From Euphorbia lathyris (lineage: Eukaryota; Streptophyta; Magnoliopsida; Malpighiales; Euphorbiaceae): 64,000 bases of DNA. Shown piece after piece: positions 10,402 through 21,340 of this stretch; position 1 is the first letter of the stretch; the number at the start of each line of letters is the position of its first letter. The position numbers and the translations under genes are program-made. The DNA is taken from contig NC_088919.1 in the NCBI RefSeq assembly GCF_963576675.1, positions 47,824,501 to 47,888,500 on the forward strand. The letters run 5' to 3'. The notes below the pieces were generated by a model, which was given only the letters and a program-made list of their open reading frames with translations, was not told the DNA's origin and did no database searches.

Positions 10402-12297
10402 TCTAAATATAAAAGTTTTAAAATGTTTTTTAAGTTCAAACAGAATTGGAATTTCTTAAAATTTAATCTTGAGATGTTACTTCCGACTCGTACACGTCTA
10501 TGGTAATATCTCATTGTCATATCTGATTCTATTTTCGATCGGGTGTGACATACGTTCTAGCTTTGTGACTTGATACTAATTGATATTATGTGAATAATAT
10601 CAGGACACATATGTCTTCATCTTAAGCCAATATGCACATCCGGAATAAAAAAGACTGCCAGGTCAAACAAAACATAATACAAATCCCTCAAGACACGCGA
10701 ACCAATGGGATACACTCTAAATCTTCTTCAGATCAGGACCTTTAATTCACGCCTAGGATTAAGGAAGCCCAATTCGGGTATTACTACCTGCCTAAAATAC
10801 GTCTATTATCGATGAGATATGTCCTCCAAAAGAATCCAGGGTGAATTTCGATGCCGAGTAACAATTTTACCTCTAGCATCCTATAAATAAAACGTAACTT
10901 AATAGTCAAGGTATATACATACATCTATCTACTGCAATTTACTCTTAGTTTTTTAGTGCTCTCATCCTAAACTCTACTAACTTAGGCATCAAAGTGGGTT
11001 CATCGATCAATGTAATCACCTTGAGCCTTATTCTTTCTTACTTCGGGCATCAAGGAAAATCTTACTAGCATCGAAGTACTATCACACAAATTCAATAGTA
11101 TCAAATTGGTGCAGTGAGCATGGACTAAAACAAATAAGTGTCCATGGCTGATCAAGAAAAATCACCAAACCCATCATCCTCATGACTTGTCTAAAAGCCT
11201 AAAACATCAGTCATTGCTAGTGGAAATCCATTGGATCTCCTTCAAATCTTCCCTAACCTTGATACACACATTGAGGAATGCTTGTGATCCCTCAAGCCTT
11301 CAAGTAGGGAATTCATGGATTATATAACCAAACATAATATTTACAACATTAGGATTGTGCAACATGCCACTAACAAGAACACAACAATGATGGCCGAATT
11401 GCAAGAAAAATTAGACACTACCAAAGAAGCTATTGAATTGGCCAAAAGATAGGACTATATCGTATGTTCTATCAGGTAGCACATCGTTCTTAGCTATCCT
11501 CAGAGGAGCAATATATCGTATGTAATTTGGTGAAGGGAGGACATACATAGGAGGGATATGGAAAAATAATGAACTCCTTGCAATGGCTAGAACAATCGCT
11601 CTCTCCCTCCTATAGCGAGATAAGTTGGAAGGACTCCTACATGAAAGATCACTCCTCACCAAGCTTACCATGGAAAGATACGACCAAGTCTAACTTCTAA
11701 TCATACCGAATGAGGCAAACAAGAGAGTTCAAATTCCCTCTAGACCATCATAAATCGCAAAAATTATAGATCACACCAAGATCCCCAGTGTGCAAGCACA
11801 AAACCCAAAGGTATTAGGATGGGTTAGGGTGCTCGTATAATAAGAATAAGGCATTAAGAAGCTCTGTCAGATTTAGATCTCGGGAAAGGCATCAATGGGG
11901 ATGAAAATCAATTGTACTAAGATCTCATAAAGATCAACAAACAAAGCATCATGACACATCATCGGATAACGAAAATAATTATGGGCCTCTTAAAAAACGA
12001 TCAATAGAGGGCCTTATCCATAAGGAGCTATGGCGTGCTCTCGGTGACGTATACATGGATGATTAAATGTCGGAGGTCATGGATACTAGCCCCTCACTCT
12101 GTGCATGCAACTTGGAATCCTTATCCAACTTGTTGATGCTCCTCTTTTTTAGAAGATTTTCTTTATAATCTTAAACGAATTATCTTAATAAAGATCTTCA
12201 TTTCCTTTACACATCGTTTATACTAAGTATGTTTATAACGCCTTGCTTATTTTTATAGTTAACTGAACACTTCTCATACTTTTATACATTAGACCTT
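10402..12297 (+). mobile_element. Element D: decayed Tat-like retrotransposon, LTR and gag start
   Basis: Plus-oriented LTR end (about 10402-11103) with TATAAATA at 10882-10889 and the phrase ggcatcaaagtgggttc, reminiscent of the transcribed part of Tat-lineage LTRs. After the LTR end (tatca, 11103) comes a primer-site-like TGGTGCAGTGAGC. A gag start follows at 11144 (MADQEKSPNPSS, then stop). Scattered gag-like pieces occur, such as LQEKLDTTKEAIELAKR near 11400-11450. Many stops and shifts make it the oldest element here. The LTR start was cut by element B and the rest ends at the LTR of element C. Confidence 0.6.
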
Positions 12298-12797
12298 TGA
12301 TGACTGGTGATGAAATCTTCGATCGGAGCACTTCCCTGTGAGGCGCCGTTGGGATCGGCGGGGGACACTCCGATGCCAAAGTCAGTAACTTGTATGAGAA
12401 TAAACTGTTAGCACGAAGTAGGGTTTAGAAAAGTGTGTACCTCAATAGCTTGGGATGCAAGCTATTTATACTCATGAAGTTGTAACTCTTGGTAACTAGA
12501 AAGTCTCCACTAATGTCTCATTAATGGCGGTTACTGATCTTATTCAAGTATGACCATTAACTTATTAATGGGTTATTAGTTGCCTTTATTGGGAATCGGC
12601 TTTGCCGTTCCTTGGGCGTATCGAGGTTTGACAGCGGATCTCCCAAGCTGTTTGACCATCTGTGGCGTGTTGAGGAATTTGTAGATCTGCCACCTCTAAG
12701 TCTGGCTTCATACGCCATTGCTTTGGCGATCCTCCTTATCCACGATCATTTGGTTAATTACCCTTTTGGTCCCGTAGATAATATCCGGATGTTATCA
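12298..12797 (-). repeat. 3' LTR of element C (500 bp)
   Basis: On the minus strand it starts TGATAACATCCGG and ends CCAGTCATCA. The TATA box is at 12462-12470 (TATAAATAG on minus), and ggcatcggagtg downstream is typical of Tat-lineage LTRs. A short purine tract (minus strand AAGGGGGGCTTC, just right of 12797) fits the polypurine primer. A second copy of this LTR is not visible on the right of the element. Confidence 0.7.
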
Positions 12798-13143
12798 GAA
12801 GCCCCCCTTAAAATGCCATTAAAGTCCTTTAGGGCTTTTGATCTTCCTGGCGTGTCGTCAATAGGCGGCCTATTGATAGCTACTCTGTCCCAGGCCATAC
12901 TTCGATTGCCAGGTGTCTGGGACGCTCGCGTCGAGGTGAGTGACGTCTTTCCCCTTTTGAACATTTTCTTTCTCTTTCTTCCGGTTTCACTTCTTCATTG
13001 TTTCAACTTCTGGTTTTCGCCCGAGTTTCCTCCAAAGTCATTTTCATACCCAGAACCCGTTCGTTAAAGCTTCCTCTTCTTCACTTCGGGATTTCATGTA
13101 AGTTGATTTCGTATCCCTTCCGTTTATCAGTTCTTTTGTTTTT
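12798..13143 (+). promoter_or_regulatory. Candidate promoter and leader of the antisense gene
   Basis: A pyrimidine-rich plus-strand stretch (12945-13080) runs from the LTR of element C to the antisense ATG at 13144. It resembles a plant 5' leader. No clear TATA box is visible. An alternative source of antisense transcripts is bidirectional activity of the LTR. Confidence 0.35.
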
Positions 13144-15318
13144 ATGAGTTCCACCTCTGAGCTTTTTGGCTCTTCTTCTTCTACCGATTACTCGTTTAGC
13201 CTAGAGTCTTCTGAAAGCACAGAGTCTTCTGAGAGCACTCCGAGCTGCGATCTTTCTAGTTTGCGTAGTGCTTTAGAGGAACGTAGGAATCATCAATCTG
13301 GATTTATAGAAACCTAGAACTCTTTTGCTATTGTTGCCCCAGTTGTAACGACGGTGAAGTCTAGAGTTATTTCAAGGATGGAGGCTTCTCCTTCGACTCC
13401 CTATAGGAAAAAAGGACCTCGTGTGGAGATCACTTCATCTCACGTGAGTCCTGAGGATCTTGCCTATTTGGTGGATCATTATCCGTGGATAAAAAACTTT
13501 GATCTAATATTGGCGGATGTCCATCACCGCCCTGCTTATCCTCCTAAGGGATTCCTTTCGGTTTATAAGAGCCACATGGAAAAAGGTTTTCGTCTTCCCC
13601 TTCCCGGAGCGATTGGAGAAGTTCTTAATTACTTCAAGATCACTGTCAGTCAATTGCATCCGAACGGTTGGTTGGATTTGGCTTTGGATGCTTACTTGGC
13701 GGCTAACCAGGGGGTAACCTTCTCTCCACGAGTCTTTAGATCTCTTCATAAGCCCTCTAAATGAAAGAGCGAGTCTTTCATAACCTTTGTTAAGTTTAGG
13801 GGTTATTCGCCTTTTAGTGATAAAATGTCTAATGTCCATAATTGGGACCAAAAATTCTTCTTTGTTAAACTAAAAGAGGGCAAATCTTTGGGATTCCCGA
13901 CGTACTGGAATCATAAACCCCAGCACATGGCTGGCGAATCAATTGAATTGACCCCAATCGAGAAGAATGTGGCGAATCTCATAAAGAGTATCAAGACAGA
14001 CTTTTGGACCTATGCTGATACCCTTGAATTCATGATGAGTGGGGTTCATTTGGTCCGCCAAGTGGGCACTCTGATCGACTATCTGACGTATTCCCAACTT
14101 GATGAAGGTACTTTTATTTTTTCTTGAATTTTGAGTTTCTTTTTGTCCTCTTGTCACGGAGTTATCTGATGCCAATCGTGCCGTTGTAGAGAGGCGGAAG
14201 AGAATGAATGAGCTGGAGGCGAAGAAGAGGAAAAATCTGATGGCGAATCCCGATAAGAAGGATGGAAAACGCCCTTTGGAAGGTGCCAGTCTTCCTTTGG
14301 ATAAGAAGGCGAGGGCGGCTCCTACTGGTAGAGCAAAGCTAATGGCTACCGCTGCAAAGCCTAAAGTGGATTTGCTCCCTCCTGCTTTGCTTTTTATTTT
14401 ATCGCGGTTTCTAACTTTCGCTTCTTTTTGTTTAGCTGGTGAAACCGGATTTGGGGAAATACTGGTTTGCCAAGCATGGAGAGAGAGGAGCCATTGAGAA
14501 CGAGGCCGTGATAAACAATCTGGATGAGGCCATTGGACAGATGGGGAAGGTCCGAGAGAACCGTGCCAAGTATTCCGGACCGGCCCATGCAAAGATGGGA
14601 AAGAGGGATCTACTTGCAGTAAGTTTCTCTCCTTCTCCCATTTTTGGATGAAAGAGTGATCCTAACTTTGGGGATATTGTCTTGAAATGACCTTTTTCTT
14701 TTTGTCAGGTGTATGCCCATATGTGTGCAATGGAGGCGGATCTCCTCCAGGGTGTTGCCGATAAGGTCACCATCAAGAATCTGGACATTGAAGTGTCCAT
14801 TGCCAGCTCCAATGTTGTTGCGGCCGTTTCTCTTAATAAGAGCAAAGATGCCAAGATCCGCGAGCTAGAGGATAAAATAGCCGAAGATGCCAAAGACAAC
14901 TTCCACCTTGCAGAACATGGAGATCCTATGTGGTAGTCGTGCCTTCTATTATGGCGAGCGAATCATGGCTTATGTTAAGTTCACCTATCCAGAGATAGGT
15001 TTTGAGGATCCAGAGTTGATCGTTCCTTCCACCGAGGAGGCTTTAAAGTGTGACAAAATGGTGAATGCTCGTGACTTCATTCGTGGTCAAATCCGAAATG
15101 TGCTGAAGAAATTGGATGAAGAAGACGCGAAGCCTTTTGTCAACCTTGATGTAGAGGCGGATGACCTTAGCGAAGTATCCAAGGAGCCCGGTGGTAAGGT
15201 TGATCTTGTGGAGATTGATAGCGGAGTTCCTCAAGTGGAGGTTGTCAACAAGGAGAACGAGGCTCCTCCAAAGGATGTATCTTTAGAGAAAGTTGCAGGG
15301 GATGATGCCATTGTATAA
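13144..15318 (+). pseudogene. Antisense accessory gene of element C, Transposase_28-like, with introns
   Basis: A gene opposite in sense to gag-pol. Exon 1 starts at ATG 13144 (MSSTSELFGSSSSTDYS) and runs to 14107, with in-frame TAG at 13315-13317 and TGA at 13762-13764. It includes LPLPGAIGEVLNYFKITVSQL and LHPNGWLDLALDAYLA, the core of the domain annotated as putative gypsy-type transposon protein. Intron 14108-14159 has a GT donor, but frame-keeping needs an acceptor where GG stands. Introns 14366-14435 and 14619-14708 (GTAAGT...CAG) keep phase 0. The last exon has a coiled-coil-like Lys/Glu-rich part and a one-base shift near 14916. The stop is at 15316-15318. Its role in the element is unknown. 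Two stops, a shift and a lost acceptor make it a pseudogene. Confidence 0.7.
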
Positions 15319-15993
15319 ACTTAATTTATTTTGATGTAATTAAGTACAATTTTTGTGTTTGTTTGGGTGAATCCTTTTCTTTCCCAGAACCACTTTTACT
15401 TATGCATTATATCTTTTAGCAAGTAATTTTCTAGAATCTGGTTTAGGATTTGTTTAATTGTTTAGGGCAGGTGGCCAGCCGTACCCCAATGTGTGAACAT
15501 TTTGAAGGCTCTGAGCTTTATTTCCCTAAGGAAATTAAACTGCCCTTGGTGGCGGTCGACTTTTTCCTATCTTTGAGGTAAAAAGATCCGCCAGCGGGTC
15601 TTTCCATTCACTTATGAAGAGAGAGTTGCGGGTGTAATTATCTCATATTTGAGATAATTTTAACCCGCCCCTGGTGGTGGCCAACCTTTTTCCTATCTTT
15701 GAGGTAGATTGGTCCGCCAATGAGGATTTTTGTTCTCCTATCTTTGAGGAGAAGGTCGATACGCCGTAATGGCGTTTTCTATAGTGGGAATGCTTTTGTT
15801 GCCTCCCCTCTTTGAATCTCGAATATTTATATTTCTACAAAAAATACTTAAAAGAGAAGTTCCAAACAAACATTTCATTTTATTAAATGGCGACTTGCCT
15901 TATTACAACGAATTGGTCTTTTATGTGAGCCTCGTTAAAACCTTTAATAAGAAAAACCTCATGGGAAAAACCTTATTAAAGGAAAAAGAGTGC
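15319..15993. repeat. Spacer of element C with repeated short motifs
   Basis: No gene. The motif ttcctatctttgaggta occurs at about 15565 and 15690, with a related form tctcctatctttgaggag near 15735. Each is followed within about 15 bases by a ccgcca- or cgcc-type sequence. The first two follow ctggtgg/cttggtgg-type sequences. Near 15925-15995 is the phrase acctcatgggaaaaacc, common in Tat-lineage 3' regions. It separates the convergent integrase and antisense gene ends. Confidence 0.6.
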
Positions 15994-17971
15994 TCAAGAC
16001 CTTGGATTACATTCTACTCTCTGGGAAAATTTGTGGAGGTTCTGGATATTCCACGTCCGCGGCAGAGTGTTCCTTTCCATGTCTTGAATTTTGAAAGTGG
16101 CTGGTCCAATTTTGGCGATTATTTTGTATGGCTCTGTCCACATGATTCCCAGTTTTCCTTTGCCTTCCGCGGATTGGATTTTGTCAGCTTTTCTTAGCAC
16201 CAAGTCTCATTGATTCGGATCTACAAGTTTGGCATTCCTGTCGTGATAGGCTGCGATCCGGACATACGCTTTTTCCCTTCTTTCCTCCAGGCGATCAAGA
16301 CTCTCCTTTAATCTCTTCTCATTCTGGTCTTTACAGTAGAATAGGACCCTGTCACTTGGGATTTGAACTTCTACAGGAATGACAGCCTCTACTCCATAAT
16401 TGAGGGCAAATGGCGTTTCACCGGTGGCGGTTCGGGGAGTGGTTCTGTACGCCCATAAGACATTTATTAACTGATCCGCCCATTTCTTGTTATGTTCACC
16501 TAACCTCTTCTTTATGCCTTTCACAATTGTTCTGTTACTGTGGGTAGTATACCGAGGCGAATCTATTTTGGATGCCTTGATTCTTACAAAATGATCTGAA
16601 TTCCTCACAGTTGAACTGTGTTCCGTTATCCGTGATGATTGTGTGGGGGACACCAAATCTCCCAACAATATTATCTCTTACGAACTCCACCATTCGCTCT
16701 GCGCCTATTGTAGAAACAGCTTCTGCCTCTACCCATTTTGTAAAATGATCGACAGCTACCACTACATACTTCCTCTGCTTTCTTGTGGATGGAAATGGAC
16801 CGACAATGTCGATACCCCATGTGGAAAATGGCCGACCTTCAATGATGGGTTTTTGTAAGTGCTTGGCTGTATAAGTTTCATTCACATGGACTTGACAGTT
16901 GTGGCAGGATTCCACCAATTTCTGAGCGTCTAGTTCCACAGTAGGCCAATAGAATCCGGACAACCTGGATTTCTTGAAAATGGCAGCGGATGCCTCGTGG
17001 GCCCCGTACGTGCCCTCATACAACTCTCTCATGATCTCATGTCCTTCTTCTATTGTGACACACTTTAGCCATGGTTGGCTAAAAGATTTACGGTACAAGT
17101 GATCATTTATCATGGAGAAATATGCAGCTTTTCTCACCATCTGCCTAGCTTCTTCTTTATTTTGAGGCAAAGATCCATCTGTAAGATATTGTTGAATCGT
17201 CAATCGCCAATCGCCTATGGCAGATGTAAGAAGAGCTATGATTTCCAGGGTGAATGCTGGTCTGGTTTTTACTTCGAATGGGCATTCAGGATCCGCCCAT
17301 TGATCTCTACTAGAAGCTAATTTAGCCAGATGACCTGCTTTTGTATTTGATCCCCGGAGCACGTGGATCATCTCCCACTTTGTTTCCTTGCCTTCCAAGT
17401 AGGTTAGCAACCCCTTTGCTTCTTCCACATATTTGACCAAGGTTTCATCTTTAACACTGAAGTTTTTGATCACTTGGTTGACCATCAGCTTTGAGTCACT
17501 ATAAATCACAATCCGCTCTGGTACGATTTCCTTTAGTAGACGTAGTCTAAGTATCAAAGTTGCGTACTCTGCGGCATTGTTTGTTGCAGGGAACTCTAGC
17601 TTCGTTGCGTAGTATATCTTGATATACTGGGGGCCTTTGATTACTACGCCAATTCCAGCGCCTTCTGCTGATGATGCCCTGTCAGTGTACATCGTCCACT
17701 CCTCTACTTTTGGCTGAGGGGGATTGATGTCTTCTTCGGTGAATTCATTCACGAAATTCGCCAAGACTTGGCTTTTTAGGGCGGATCTACCTTCATAGCG
17801 GACATCAAACTCAACCAGGTGAATAACCCATTCCATCAATCTCCCTGATGTTTCTGGCTTCTGTAATACCTTCCTCATTGGTATGTTGGTCCGGAAAATG
17901 ACTGTGTGAGCTTTAAAATAAGGTCTAAGGCGGATGGAAGTGGTGACCACAGCTAGCGCCATTTTATCCAA
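15994..17971 (-). pseudogene. pol: Element C pol C-terminal part: RNase H and integrase
   Basis: The first frame (17971-16535) holds the end of the RT-linked RNase H and then an archaeal-like RNase H with YTDRASSAEGAGIGVVI, AAEYATL and YSDSKLMV. Its last acidic residue is lost (NTKAGHLAKL, where Asp follows Ala in relatives). Next is integrase: the zinc-binding-like CHNCQ, then GIDIVGPFP (first Asp) and ITDNGTQF (second Asp). After YYPQ a short deletion of roughly 20 bases near 16541 changes frame to NRTIVKGIKKRLGEHN. The frame continues to TGA 16207-16209 and ends with the GPY-type module KLGIMWTEPYKIIAKIGPA. Integrase inserts element DNA into the chromosome. This copy is inactive. Confidence 0.85.
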
Positions 17972-18054
17972 TCTTGAATATAGAGTTTCAGCTTCCTTCA
18001 GGACTTTGATAACATAGTAGATTGGATACTATTGACCCCTTTCTTCTCTGATTA

Positions 18055-18879
18055 TTATAGTGCAGACTGCTTTATCAGTGACAGAAACATACATGTATAA
18101 ATCCTCACCTTTAGGGGCCTGCTCATTAAAAGAGGTTCTGTGAGGAAACATTTGATTCCCTCAAAGGCCAGTTTACAGTCTTCATTCCATTCAAACATTT
18201 TTTTCTTCTTGATCACCTCGTAGAATGGCTGGCACCTTCGAGCAGAGCATGAGATAAATCTCCCGAGAGCTATGATCCGCCCATTGAGGCGTTTTACTTC
18301 TCTAATGTTCTGTGGGGCTTTCATGTTTAATATGGCTTTAATTTTGTCTGGATTAGGGCCCACTCCTTTCTGACTGATCATGTATCCTAGAAACTTCCCA
18401 TACGTTGCCCTGAAGGTGCATTTTTCTGGGTTCAGCTTGATGTTATAATGGCGAAGGACTCCCAGAACTTCTTTTATATCTTCAGCATGCTTTTCCATTG
18501 TGGTGCTTTTAATGATCATGTCATCAACATACACTGGGCAGTTACCACCATCTCTACCTTCAAATATCTTATTCATCATGCGCTGGTAAGTTGCTCCCAC
18601 GTTCTTAAGTCCAAAAGGCATGACCTTGAAGCAATAGGTTGCCTGATGTGTCACGAAGGAGGTTTTGATTCTGTCTGAAGGTTCCATGGAGATCTGGTGA
18701 TAGCTTGATTTCACATATGTGAAGGAATATATTACATGCCCTGCCGTCCCATCAACCAAAATGTCGATACAAGGCAAGGGGTAGTTGTCTTTGGGACACG
18801 CCTTGTTGAGGTTTGTAAAATAAATACACATCCGATATAACCTGCCAGCCTTTTTAACCAGCAGCATGTTTGCTAGCCA
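18055..18879 (-). pseudogene. pol: Element C reverse transcriptase and start of RNase H
   Basis: This is RT fingers and palm from NMLLVKKAGRLYRMCIYFTN to YFKAHT-type RNase H. The catalytic box VYVDDMIIKS is intact. In motif A the usual FTDAYS-type Asp is replaced by Tyr (YSFTYVKSSYHQ), which should abolish polymerase activity. The connection and start of the RT-linked RNase H follow (FEWNEDCKLAFEGIKCFL). The frame shifts near 18110, after SRPLKV. It is preceded by a TAA at 18880-18882 where relatives read through into WLANMLLVKK. Confidence 0.85.
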
Positions 18880-19722
18880 TTATGTATAGCTAACTTCTTC
18901 AATGGCGTCTGCCTTTTTTAATTTGGACATCTCTTCCTTGATCGCCTTTTGTCTCTCCGGACTGTGGTTCCTTCTTTTCTGGGCTACTGGGATCGCGTCT
19001 TCGGTGATGTTCAGTTTGTGGGTGATTATGTCTAGGCTGACCCCTGTGAGGATCTCATCCTCCCATGCAAACACATCTTTTGATTCCATAAGAACCTTTG
19101 TGACGTCGTCCTTAATCTCTGTCTTTAATCCTTTGGCAATCCGTACTTGTTTCCCATCTGCAATAAGGAACATCTCTGTGTCTCCTAGGGTGGCAGTAAC
19201 AAGATCATCCTCCTCGCCGTCTTTGGATTGAGGGCAGATTGACAAGGATGCGGAGTAGGTTTCTTGAGCTACTTTCTGATTTCCGTTGATCATCACTCCT
19301 CCCTTGGTTGTGGGAATGTACATCGCCAAGTGGCGTATCGAAATCAGAGCCGCCACTTCTGAAATAAAAGGATGCCCCAGGATGATGTTATATGCCAATT
19401 ATCCATCCATGATAAAAAAAAACTCGAGATCACTTGTCCATGCCTGATCATCATCCGCCAATTCGTATTTTAAGGTCACTTGTCCCTTTGTTTGGATCGT
19501 ATGACCTGTTACTCCCAAGATATCGACAATTGTGGTCTCTATCTGGATTGAGTCGACTTTAAGTTTGGCAAAAGCTCCTCTAGTGATAACGTTGCATGAG
19601 CTGCATGTATCTACCATCACTCGCTTCATCTCCCATCCTTCTACCATCATGGTGATAACAAGGGCATCCGTGTGTGTAGGGATTGCTGGGTGCGAACGGG
19701 TGATTGAGTGACGCTCTATCAA
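18880..19722 (-). pseudogene. pol: Element C protease and pre-RT region
   Basis: Same frame as the RT. The protease active site reads VMVDTCSSCNVI, with Cys where the D-T/S-G motif needs Gly. A TAA at 19399-19401 splits DG from LAYNIILGHP. The following part (ATLGDTEMFLIADG, then FAWEDEILTGVSLDIITHKL) is the usual entry to RT in Tat elements. The part upstream of 19722 is in another frame, so there is a shift near 19700. Confidence 0.8.
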
Positions 19723-21209
19723 GGGCGGTTGTTCTGGATTTTTTAACCGAGGGCTGGTACCCTAGTCCGCCAGCGATGGCATTGATAACGCCTTTAGATT
19801 TCTTTCTTGGATCATTCTTTGGCTTATCCCCATCTTTCTTTTTATCATTTTGGATGAATCTGTCCAACTTCCCTTTCTCAATGAGCCTCTCGATCTCCTT
19901 AGCTAGTTCCCAACATGCATCCGTTTCATGTCCATTCCAATATGATATCTGCAATAATTTTTGGCATTTCTCCCCGTATTGGTGTATTCCCCACCCTTTG
20001 GTTCGGGGTATGAAATGCTCCGTTTATATTGACTATTTTCCAGCCACATCAGCCTTCACTTTTGGGGGCGTTTAATGGTGTAAACGATGGTGTGTATACC
20101 TGTTTATTTCTGGAACTCCTGCATCTACCCCTGGCAGATGAGTCAGGAACTTTCTCCTTCTCCTTATCTCTTCTTTGGGATTCATTTCTCCCTCGTTTAG
20201 GAGGGGATGCAGATTCTCTTTGAATGTCGTCAACTTCCATGAAGTCCGTGCATCTTTCCATTAATTCTGCGATGGTCCTAGGTTTGTCCCTGATCAGCTT
20301 CTCTTGTAGGCTTTTACATGTTGTATTTTTTATCACTGCTTCAACAGCTGTAGGGATGTCTACATCCACCACTTGAATGCATAACTTGTTAAATTTGTTG
20401 ACGTAGTCCCTAAGAGGTTTGTCCTCCTTTTGCTTTAACTCGAAAAGCTTTCGCGATGAAACAACTGGCGGGATGCTGCCTGCAAACTTTGTGCAGAACT
20501 ACCTGCTCAACTGATCCCAGCTGTCTATTGATCCCGGCGGAAGAGATTGGAACCAGTCATACGCTGGTCCCTTCAGTGTAGTTATGAACATTCGGCACAA
20601 AACTACTTCACTGGCACCGTTGATTGCAAGCAACATGTTGTATTTTCTTGCGTGGGCCTCAAGATTATCTTCCCCTGTGTAGCTAGGTATGTTTGGAATT
20701 TTGAACTGCCTATCAGTCGCTACCTCTTCAATCCGCCTTGTGAATGGTGATTCCCTGTTGGCAAAAGGATTGTGCCTCGTGTTCTCTTCATTTTGCCTTT
20801 CCATAGCCGCCCGAATTTCTCTAGCTATGTAGTTGTGATCTATCCTCGGGCGTCTCCTATTGCTTCGTTGTGATGAGGAGGAACTGGACGATGAGGCAGG
20901 ATCCGATGGGGATCGTCCGCCATTTCCTCCTTGTCCTCTAGGCGGGGGACGTCCACCACCACCTCCCTGTATTGGGGGTAGAGGTGTTGGCCGGCGATGT
21001 GATCTGGGCCGTCTTCTGCTCCGGGAACGAGATCTAGATCGTCTTCGCCCGCGGGATCTAGTCCGCCTCCTATGCCTTGGATCAATCTGTTCATCCTGCG
21101 GGCGACCAGGATTGGCTATCTCATTGGCCTGTCCTTGCCCAGCATGTGTTCCAGCTGGCAACAGGGGTATCTGCGATCCGCCAATGGTTTGTGCATAATT
21201 GTCTTCCAT
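19580..21209 (-). pseudogene. gag: gag of element C
   Basis: The start is the ATG at 21209 (MEDNYAQTIGGSQIPLLP). An Arg/Ser-rich, very basic region (residues about 45-75) is followed by the gag core RQFKIPNIPSYTGEDNLEAH and MFITTLKGPAYDWFQSLPPG. TAG at 20499-20501 interrupts LSR/FCTKFAG. The same frame continues to 20049 (KLIRDKPRTIAELMERC). A shifted frame (19954-19580) gives the C-terminal GHETDACWELAKEIERLI, which is the partial zinc-finger-like end of Tat gag. The Arg/Ser-rich region probably binds RNA. Confidence 0.8.
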
Positions 21210-21340
21210 CCATATGATGGGGTTGCCGCAGGTTGGACCGTATATATACTATGCGGTGGTGTAACAAAATTCTTCATAGAATCCTTGTTATCAACATAGT
21301 TCCTTCCTATTAGCGAGAAAGTCAACATTTTTATTTTCTG

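Larger units (their letters stand above)
12298..21340 (-). mobile_element. Element C: Tat-lineage Ty3/gypsy element with antisense gene
   Basis: On the minus strand the order is gag (21209-19580), protease, RT, RNase H, a second archaeal-like RNase H, integrase (to 15994), then an antisense gene (13144-15318, plus) and the 3' LTR. This order, with an extra ORF between integrase and the LTR, is known for Tat-lineage elements such as Grande, Ogre and Retand. All frames carry stops or shifts. The 5' LTR and primer site are not found. The sequence turns AT-rich at about 21.3 kb, taken here as the approximate limit. Confidence 0.8.

Noticed and set aside
12612..13067. Plus-strand ORF of 151 codons
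   Set aside because: It spans the LTR boundary of element C at 12797 and has no recognisable domain.
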